Assembly: GCA_025358395.1 (NCBI GenBank)
Contig: JANYJT010000176.1
Span: forward strand, 1 to 34,051
Reading direction: 5' to 3'
DNA: 34,051 bases
Origin: Bacteroidia bacterium
GTDB lineage: Bacteria; Bacteroidota; Bacteroidia; Bacteroidales; Prolixibacteraceae
This document shows positions 9,646-15,853 of this stretch, piece by piece. Below the pieces are notes generated by a model. The model worked only from the letters and a program-made list of their open reading frames with translations, was not told the origin of the DNA and did not search any database. The position numbers and the translations under genes are program-made. Position 1 is the stretch's first letter, and each line of letters starts with the position of its first letter.

Positions 9646-10641
9646 TTATCCTTGCAGTTGATTTAGCTTCCAAAGATTTCTATAATCCAAACGGATTAAA
9701 GGTGCCAGGGCCAACTCTCCTACTTTTCCAATCTGTTTCCGTAATTGAACAAGCTCTTTGAGTTTGGGTTGTACATCCTCTTCAACAATGATCTCAAAGT
9801 CGTTTTCCTTAAGCATCAGATTCCGCTTGACGATAATTGAAAGCTCCAGATACAGACTTATGTAACAATACATGTCGACAATTGTTTCAGGTTTAAACTG
9901 TTCTTTGAGCGATTTTAGATATTCACCTGCCTTGGTTGAGCCAAAATCTCCCTTGCGGATCATATTCAGAATTTTTACTTCGCTGTTGAATTCAATTTCC
10001 AGCCATTGCTGAAGCATCTTGTTGCTCAACCTGAAAACAAGTACAAATGCCACAGGAAGCAAGGTTACGATTAGCAAAGTCTGTAAAACCGGATTCAAAG
10101 GGAAATGGTTGAATCCGGAATGGAATAAAATTGCCAGCAAGAGTCCGGGTATGGCAGCAAAAAATCTATTCTCAGACCTGTTTATTCCTCCGACAAACAG
10201 AAGGGAAAAGAACGAGGTGCATCCACCATGCATGATGGCCGTTCCAAATCCTCTTATGATCCAGGTAAGCAGGTTGTATTCAGGTGGTGAACTGAACAAA
10301 ATGTAAATGTTCTCTGTCAGTGAGAATCCTGCCCCTATGGCAAATCCATAGATCGCAGCATCAATCATAAACCCGATCTTTTTCTTCGAGATCAGGAAAA
10401 AGATGAATAAAGCCTTTACTGTCTCTTCGATCACAGGAGCGACATATCTGGAAAGGGATGTGAATTCGATCATCCAGTTTTCAGCAATTAATGTATTTAG
10501 AAAATAGGCAAATACTGCACACACAGTTCCCCACAACAAACACATAATTAATGTTTGGACGCGAACCAATTGAAAGCTGTCAAGCAGAAATAAAAATGCC
10601 AGAAAGAGCAATACAGGAAAAAAGTTGAAGACAACATTCAT
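9646..10641 (-). CDS. PrsW family intramembrane protease-like protein
   Basis: 331 residues with about seven to eight membrane helices in the first 215, then a soluble tail of about 115. The PrsW-family signature is present: EETVK (72-76), the following FSLTEN with Glu110, His138 in MHGGCTS, and His174 in FHSGFNH. In Bacillus, PrsW cuts the anti-sigma factor RsiW at site 1; homologues elsewhere have other or unknown targets. Here it lies 68 bases downstream of a STAS/RsbW/SpoIIE signalling operon on the same strand, so a regulatory role is plausible but is inference. No RsiW-like substrate is seen nearby. The alternative, a CAAX-type (Abi) protease, fits the motif spacing less well. Confidence 0.75.
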   Translation of the reverse strand: MNVVFNFFPVLLFLAFLFLLDSFQLVRVQTLIMCLLWGTVCAVFAYFLNTLIAENWMIEFTSLSRYVAPVIEETVKALFIFFLISKKKIGFMIDAAIYGFAIGAGFSLTENIYILFSSPPEYNLLTWIIRGFGTAIMHGGCTSFFSLLFVGGINRSENRFFAAIPGLLLAILFHSGFNHFPLNPVLQTLLIVTLLPVAFVLVFRLSNKMLQQWLEIEFNSEVKILNMIRKGDFGSTKAGEYLKSLKEQFKPETIVDMYCYISLYLELSIIVKRNLMLKENDFEIIVEEDVQPKLKELVQLRKQIGKVGELALAPLIRLDYRNLWKLNQLQG

Positions 10642-10709
10642 AACAGATCGTTTTAAAAATGGCCGGAGAGTTCCCGAACATCCAATTTAATCCATAAATG
10701 TTTCCTTCA

Positions 10710-11039
10710 CTAATTCTTAATGGCGGCTTCTTTATCAATATAAATGGAAAAGATGGAAGAAAATCCGGAAATATCAAAGATTTCCTTGATCTCTGGTTGC
10801 AGACAACACAAGGCAAACTTGCCCTTAAGAGCCATCATCTTTTTCTGGACGATAAGGAAAACCCTTAGACCGGAGCTACTGATATAATTTAGTCCGGCGC
10901 AATCCAGCACTATTTTGGAGGCTCCTCCTTCGACGACTCCCAACATCGATTTTTCAAATTCGTTTGCATTGGTTGTGTCCACGCGTCCAACCACGCTAAC
11001 AAATGTGTAATCGGCAGCTGCTAAAATTTCTACATTCAT
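10710..11039 (-). CDS. STAS-domain anti-sigma factor antagonist (RsbV/SpoIIAA type)
   Basis: 109 residues covering one STAS domain. The segment LDCAGLNYISSSGLRV (45-60) holds the phospho-acceptor site; Ser55 or Ser56 before Gly57 matches the DSSG site of SpoIIAA and RsbV. In partner switching, the unphosphorylated form binds the RsbW-type kinase and frees its target; the kinase phosphorylates it and the SpoIIE-type phosphatase resets it. The start ATG overlaps the kinase stop by four bases (ATGA), indicating translational coupling. Both upstream partners are in the same operon. Confidence 0.9.
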   Translation of the reverse strand: MNVEILAAADYTFVSVVGRVDTTNANEFEKSMLGVVEGGASKIVLDCAGLNYISSSGLRVFLIVQKKMMALKGKFALCCLQPEIKEIFDISGFSSIFSIYIDKEAAIKN

Positions 11040-11464
11040 GGTTTAACTATTTTTGTAAGCATTAAATGATTCTTATTTTCAATCCGTTGGTACGCTACAG
11101 TATCCATAATTTTTTTTATCAGGTAAACACCTAATCCACCGATAGGCCTCTCTTGAACTGACAAGGTAATATCCGGATCCGGTTTAGAAGTTGGGTCGTA
11201 AGCCAGTCCATCATCTATAATATTGATATTCAATAACTTATCTGATTTTGAAAAAAGGATTTCAATGGAATGAAGGGCCTTATCCTCATAACCATACAAG
11301 ATGGTGTTGGTCAATGCTTCTTCCAAAACCAGGTTCAAAGAAAGGACGAAGGACATAGGTAATTCCCACTCTTCACCGAGTTCCTCCAGCCATACAGCTA
11401 CCCTGCCTAACTCGTCAATTTGATTGTCGATCAATAATGTTTTAACTACAAATTCGTTATCCAT
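11036..11464 (-). CDS. RsbW/SpoIIAB-like serine kinase (HATPase_c_2), anti-sigma factor type
   Basis: 142 residues from the ATG at 11464; a TTG nine bases further upstream is in frame but less likely. GHKL ATPase boxes are visible: N-box LVLEEALTN (46-54), G1 box DDGLAYDP (84-91) and a G2 box GGLGVYLIKK (109-118). The protein should bind ATP, phosphorylate the STAS partner encoded next, and sequester a regulator. It overlaps the phosphatase gene by 8 bases and the STAS gene by 4, so the three are expressed together in fixed order. No sigma factor gene is visible nearby, so the sequestered target is unknown. Confidence 0.88.
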   Translation of the reverse strand: MDNEFVVKTLLIDNQIDELGRVAVWLEELGEEWELPMSFVLSLNLVLEEALTNTILYGYEDKALHSIEILFSKSDKLLNINIIDDGLAYDPTSKPDPDITLSVQERPIGGLGVYLIKKIMDTVAYQRIENKNHLMLTKIVKP

Positions 11465-13385
11465 TGTAAACAATTGTCATCATGGTTATATCATCCGATT
11501 GCGTAAATCCATTAACATGTGTGGCAATTTCAACTTCCATCCTGTGAATTAAATCGCGGGGTGAAGCTTTTGCATTTTGGGAAACGATGTTCATCAGGGT
11601 ATCCTCACCGAATAATTTGCTATCAGCATTTTCTGCTTCACTCACTCCATCCGTATAAAGGAAAATTTTATCGCCATCTTCCAGCTGAAGAGCGAACTCT
11701 TTGTATTCAAAATCTTCAAAAAGACCAACAGGTATATATTTTGTTTTTTCAAACATGACAACATCTCCCGTACCCCGGATAATGACCGGTGGATTGTGAC
11801 CGGCATTGCAATATTCCAATAATCCTGTTTTTAAATTTAATACACCAAGGAAGAAGGTCACGAACATACTGGACTCGTTGTTATCGGACAATGATTTATT
11901 GAGGGAGGTCACGATCACAGCGGGGGATACTTCTTTGTCCGAAATAGAACGCACCAGGGTACGGGTAACGGCCATGAATAAGGAGGCCGGGACTCCTTTC
12001 CCGGAGACATCTCCGATGGCAAAGCAGAACTTATCGCCATCGATGACAAAGAAATCATAGAGGTCTCCACCGACCTCCTTAGCAGATTTTAAAACGGCAA
12101 AGACGTCTATCTGAGGAAGATGAGGGAATGGCGGGAAAATATGAGGAATCATCGCCATCTGAATTTCGCGCGCAATGCGCAATTCACTTTCAATTTTTTC
12201 CTTGGCGGAAGTTGTATCCTTCAGTGTGACAATATACTCGGCTAACTCCTTTTGCATAAAACTGAATGAACCGCAAAGCTCTTCCATTTCATCATGCGTT
12301 TTTATCTCAGGCATTTTCACATTAAAATTACCTGAAGCGATCAGTCGTGCAGAATTTGCCAGAAGTTTGAGCGGTTTCGTGATGTTGTTAATGATCCTGG
12401 TAATAAAAATTGCCAATAATGAGAGTCCGAAAACCACCAATATCATCAGAATTATGTTAATTTTCCGCAACGAGGCAAGCATCTCGCTCTCCGGATAAAT
12501 TACTCCTATCGACCAGTGACTGGAAGGAAGTGACGTGTAGTTAATCCAAAGTTTACCGGCTTTATACTTGCTTTTAAAATCAGCTGATGCAAAATTACTT
12601 TGCCCTTGTATCATTTTTCGGCCTACATCGCGCATTCCGGGTTGATTGTTTGCCTTTGCGATGGAGAATATACTCTCATTCATGACATACTTTGGATTCG
12701 GATGCGTAATAATGACTCCATTTCGCGAAATTAGAAAAGCATAGCCCGTATCCAGAATCTTAACTTTTGACATAATTTGTGTTAGAAACTCGAGGGAAAC
12801 ATCTACTGTAACAACTCCCGAAAAAATTCTTATACCATTTTTGTAAGCATAAAAAGGAGCCGAATAAGTCGTCATCAAAATATTGGCACCACCTTCATCG
12901 AAATAGGGTTCAGACCAATAGGGAACTTGCGTCATCTTTGGAATTTGGTACCAATCCATAAAAAAATATTCATAGTTCTCGCTTCCTAAGGATGTTGAGC
13001 TTATTGAGTCGCCCTGACGAAAAACGTATGGAGCATAATAGTTTCCCCGTTTGGGAAAATAACAGGGTTCATAAGCGATGGCAGAACCATAAATTGTTTT
13101 GTTGCTCTTCAAAACAGACTTTAAAAATGGAAGCAGGGAATCCTCAGACAGGAAGGAAGATTCCATCATTCGGGCAATGATTTCAGGAATTTTTTCAATC
13201 GGATTTAAGACTTGCTCGATTTGATTGACTGTATTGTTGGCCAAAAAGATCGCATTTTCGCGCGTGGTCTCTTTGATCGTCTCCCTTGTATAATAATAAT
13301 AAATCGAGAAAATAACCGCAAATATTCCAATGCAGAAAAGCAATACGCTGCGTATGATATGAGCAGCCAAAGTCCTTTTTTTCAT
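11457..13385 (-). CDS. membrane sensor with Cache-like domain, HAMP and SpoIIE/PP2C phosphatase
   Basis: 642 residues from the ATG at 13385; a TTG 15 bases upstream is in frame but weaker. Order of parts: membrane helix about 10-31; an extracytoplasmic dCache-like sensor region of about 270 residues with WYQIP, WSEPYFDEGG and a GYAFLISRNGVIITHP strand pair; membrane helix about 310-331; HAMP about 332-385; a linker with REIQMAMIP; and a PP2C/SpoIIE domain at about 425-640. Metal-binding motifs are intact: GGD (439-441), GDVSGKG (458-464), YTDG (587-590) and SDD (630-632). It should sense a signal outside the inner membrane and dephosphorylate the STAS protein encoded two genes on. The binding-protein gene sits 20 bases upstream. 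Confidence 0.9.
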   Translation of the reverse strand: MKKRTLAAHIIRSVLLFCIGIFAVIFSIYYYYTRETIKETTRENAIFLANNTVNQIEQVLNPIEKIPEIIARMMESSFLSEDSLLPFLKSVLKSNKTIYGSAIAYEPCYFPKRGNYYAPYVFRQGDSISSTSLGSENYEYFFMDWYQIPKMTQVPYWSEPYFDEGGANILMTTYSAPFYAYKNGIRIFSGVVTVDVSLEFLTQIMSKVKILDTGYAFLISRNGVIITHPNPKYVMNESIFSIAKANNQPGMRDVGRKMIQGQSNFASADFKSKYKAGKLWINYTSLPSSHWSIGVIYPESEMLASLRKINIILMILVVFGLSLLAIFITRIINNITKPLKLLANSARLIASGNFNVKMPEIKTHDEMEELCGSFSFMQKELAEYIVTLKDTTSAKEKIESELRIAREIQMAMIPHIFPPFPHLPQIDVFAVLKSAKEVGGDLYDFFVIDGDKFCFAIGDVSGKGVPASLFMAVTRTLVRSISDKEVSPAVIVTSLNKSLSDNNESSMFVTFFLGVLNLKTGLLEYCNAGHNPPVIIRGTGDVVMFEKTKYIPVGLFEDFEYKEFALQLEDGDKIFLYTDGVSEAENADSKLFGEDTLMNIVSQNAKASPRDLIHRMEVEIATHVNGFTQSDDITMMTIVYNG

Positions 13386-13405
13386 ACTTTCTGTTTTCAA
13401 AATAT

Positions 13406-14386
13406 TTATTCGATCAGTTTTTTGTAAAAATCTGTAAAAGGGTAGTTGGAACTGCGTGAGTCACGTTTGTTGATAATATTGGCAGCGTTAGTGAAGTCTG
13501 TTTCCAACAGCTCTCCTGGTTTTACATTTTTATGCGCAGGACTAATTAATTCCAGGGTTTTTCCTAACATCCATTCCTGATGAGGTTTGTTTGCTGCAAC
13601 ATGGGCAACCTGCATGGTTTGAAGAACGATGTCAAGAGCAGCCGATTTATGATCAGACGTATATTGCCAACCTTTTAAGGTGGAAATAAGAAATTTGTTC
13701 AGTTCCGATCTTTTGTTTTCATATGTTGAGCGCAGACAATAAAGTCCGTCTTCAGGAATATCATATCCAAGATTGGCGAGGGAAAAGACATTGAGTTCAT
13801 TTTCATCCAATCCGCTGTTGATAATTTGATCATATTCATTATAAGACATAACGGTCATGGCATCAATTCCATCCATCATAAACAAATTCACTGTCGATAA
13901 GATTGGAATCCATTCGACTTTTATGTTTTTTTCGGCGATGAGCGCTTTGGGCAATTCATCGAACCCACTTTTCCAGACACCTATTTTTTTTCCGTTCAAT
14001 TGTCCCAATTCCTGAATGCCGCTTGACTTCTTGGTCACGATCAGAATGGCAGAATGCTGGGATATCTGGCCAATATTGACGATGTCCAATCCCTGAATTT
14101 TGCAGGTCAATGCCGTTGTTAAAAAAAGAGATATTACATCTGCTTTCCCATTTTTAAGCATGGCGGTTACCTGGAGGGAGGTAGTTGGGTGAACAATTTC
14201 AACATCGATTCCGGCCTCCTTGTAGAACCCCTTTTCTTTGGCTACATAATATCCTGCAAATTGTGCCTGAGGCAACCATTGTGGAGAAAATATGAGCTTA
14301 GGAAGTTGTGCATGGGTGAAAACAGACAAAAAGCAAAACAGTACAGTGGTAACAGATTTTAAAATGTAATGATTCAAATTTCTCAT
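13406..14386 (-). CDS. NMT1/THI5-like (SsuA/ThiY-type) periplasmic substrate-binding protein, orphan
   Basis: 326 residues with a signal peptide (about 1-26, ending THAQ). The mature start LIFSPQWLPQAQFAGYYVAK and the following KGFYKEAGIDVEIVHP match the NMT1/THI5 family, which binds thiamine precursors, sulfonates, nitrate or similar small molecules. Two lobes of the type II binding fold are expected. No permease or ATPase gene is next to it; instead the gene starts an operon with a sensor phosphatase, a kinase and a STAS protein. The likely role is to bind a ligand in the periplasm and feed the sensor rather than a transporter. That is inference from gene order; the ligand is unknown. Confidence 0.85.
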   Translation of the reverse strand: MRNLNHYILKSVTTVLFCFLSVFTHAQLPKLIFSPQWLPQAQFAGYYVAKEKGFYKEAGIDVEIVHPTTSLQVTAMLKNGKADVISLFLTTALTCKIQGLDIVNIGQISQHSAILIVTKKSSGIQELGQLNGKKIGVWKSGFDELPKALIAEKNIKVEWIPILSTVNLFMMDGIDAMTVMSYNEYDQIINSGLDENELNVFSLANLGYDIPEDGLYCLRSTYENKRSELNKFLISTLKGWQYTSDHKSAALDIVLQTMQVAHVAANKPHQEWMLGKTLELISPAHKNVKPGELLETDFTNAANIINKRDSRSSNYPFTDFYKKLIE

Positions 14387-14645
14387 TTTGAGGTAAATAA
14401 TGGAACCGGATATTAAAATTATGAATAATTCTCAAATAAATGCCAAATAAATTACTTCTTTTAAATATCATTGAAACAATTAAAAGTTGCTATTGTTTAT
14501 GGTTTTATCTTGAAATTTATTTGGTCATATCTCAGGGCTATTTAACGATAACATCGATAGATACTTGTCGGAAGTCAATTCCCGATTTTCCATGTTAACC
14601 GACCAAATGTGGCGCGGCTAATTGCCTTTTTCGTAATATTGCTGT

Positions 14646-15464
14646 ATGTGTGGACGATTTGTACAGGTTATAGACATTGAACTTTTTGTGAAACGGTTTG
14701 GCGTGAGCAGCGCACCGGAGATCAATCTTGATTCCAACTTCAATGTTGCGGCCGGTGATTTGGCCTATGTCATCACCAATGACAAACCCGGCGACTTACA
14801 AGCGTTCCGGTTTGGCCTTACCCCTTCCTGGGCTCTGAAGCCGATGTACCTGATCAATGCCCGCTCTGAAGGGGATCTGAATCCTGAAAATGATGTTAAC
14901 TATTCGGGTCAGCTGGGGATCATCAACAAGCCTTCCTTCCAGACTTCCATCCGCTCCAAAAGATGCCTTGTGATTGCCAATGGCTACATCGAAGGTCCCG
15001 AAAAAGAGCGACTGAACAAGCCCTTCCTCATCCGGAAAAAAACCGAAGAGATTTTCTGCTTTGCCGGTATCTGGGATACCTGGGTCAACAATACCACAGG
15101 CGAATTGACCAACTCCTTTACGATTATCACCACAGTGGCCAACTCCGTTACGCGGGAGATAGGACACCATCGTTCACCGGTCGTTCTGGATCAGAAAGAC
15201 GAGCAGAAATGGCTTGACGATTCCCTGCCGCTGGAGGAGGTGCTGGGATTGCTCAAACCCTATCCGGGAGAAAGCTTCAAGGCGGAAGCCATCTCGATCA
15301 AAATCAAGGATCCACACAACAAAAGCAGGGATTTCATCATCCCCATCGACACCAACAGCCCTACCGAATATGATCTCATCGTCAAGCAGGATCTGAAGCT
15401 TCAGGGGATGGGCAGCGGCAAACGCAAGGATGAGCCTCCGGCTACGCAGGGGACGCTGTTCTAA
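14646..15464 (+). CDS. SRAP domain protein (HMCES/YedK family), abasic-site DNA-protein crosslinker
   Basis: 272 residues beginning MCGRF, where Cys2 becomes N-terminal after Met removal and forms the thiazolidine link to abasic sites in single-stranded DNA. Other active-site residues are visible: NARSE (71-75), Glu116 in ANGYIEG at the position of YedK Glu105, and His174 in GHHRSPVVL. The family shields abasic sites. The start is certain because Cys2 must follow Met. The gene converges on dnaE across a repeat element, within a GC-richer block of damage-tolerance genes. About 50 residues after the core are a polar tail (KRKDEPPATQGTLF) without a recognised motif. Confidence 0.92.
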   Translation: MCGRFVQVIDIELFVKRFGVSSAPEINLDSNFNVAAGDLAYVITNDKPGDLQAFRFGLTPSWALKPMYLINARSEGDLNPENDVNYSGQLGIINKPSFQTSIRSKRCLVIANGYIEGPEKERLNKPFLIRKKTEEIFCFAGIWDTWVNNTTGELTNSFTIITTVANSVTREIGHHRSPVVLDQKDEQKWLDDSLPLEEVLGLLKPYPGESFKAEAISIKIKDPHNKSRDFIIPIDTNSPTEYDLIVKQDLKLQGMGSGKRKDEPPATQGTLF

Positions 15465-15469
15465 GAAGG

Positions 15470-15847
15470 AGCTGTTAGCTATTAGCTATTAGCTGTTAGC
15501 TGTTAGCTGTTAGCTATTTATTGGCCTCACCACCAAAGATTTCCAGTTCCATACCTTTTGAGAACCCCGGAGGAGCGACCTGTAAATATTCAATCCTTTG
15601 AATGATGGATTACGAATGATTCGACCAACAGGTCGCACCTCCGGTGCTCCATTCCGATCCGTGTGCAATATTCTACAAACAGAACACCCCTGCCGGGGGT
15701 CTATCAATCGTTGCCTACCACCCTCCTTCCATTAGAAAGAACGGACGAAATATCAACAATGAGTCATTTCTAAACAATTGCACTCGTTGGTTCGGAGTTG
15801 CACCTCCTTGCCAACAGCTAACGGCTAAAAGCTAACAGCCAACAGCT
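15470..15847. repeat. inverted tandem-word element filling the SRAP-dnaE convergent gap
   Basis: The 389-base gap between the two stops holds one structured element and no credible gene. On the left are seven tandem 7-base words AGCTGTT/AGCTATT (15470-15518). On the right are five words in the opposite orientation, AACAGCT-like (15813-15847). The core between them contains a second inverted repeat: CGGAGGAGCGACCTGT (15568-15583) against its complement at 15628-15643, 15 of 16 pairs. The element starts 6 bases after the SRAP stop and ends 6 bases before the dnaE stop. It could act as a bidirectional terminator or be a mobile non-coding repeat; neither is shown here. Confidence 0.85.
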
Positions 15848-15853
15848 TTCTCA

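Noticed and set aside
11457..13385. Sporulation SpoIIE
   Set aside because: Only the phosphatase domain is shared; the sensor and HAMP layout is of the RsbU type and no sporulation gene is seen.
13406..14386. Part of an ABC importer
   Set aside because: No permease or ATPase gene lies next to it; all downstream genes are signalling genes.
14387..14645. Promoters in the 259-base gap between the binding-protein and SRAP genes
   Set aside because: No exact TAnnTTTG was found on the minus strand; the + strand match TAATATTG would start the RNA at the SRAP start codon. Too weak to list.
15644..15835. A 63-codon frame inside the SRAP-dnaE repeat element
   Set aside because: It runs through the repeat words and core, with no start signal or protein-like composition.
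15470..15847. CRISPR array
   Set aside because: The units are 7 bases, contiguous, without spacers, and no cas gene is nearby.
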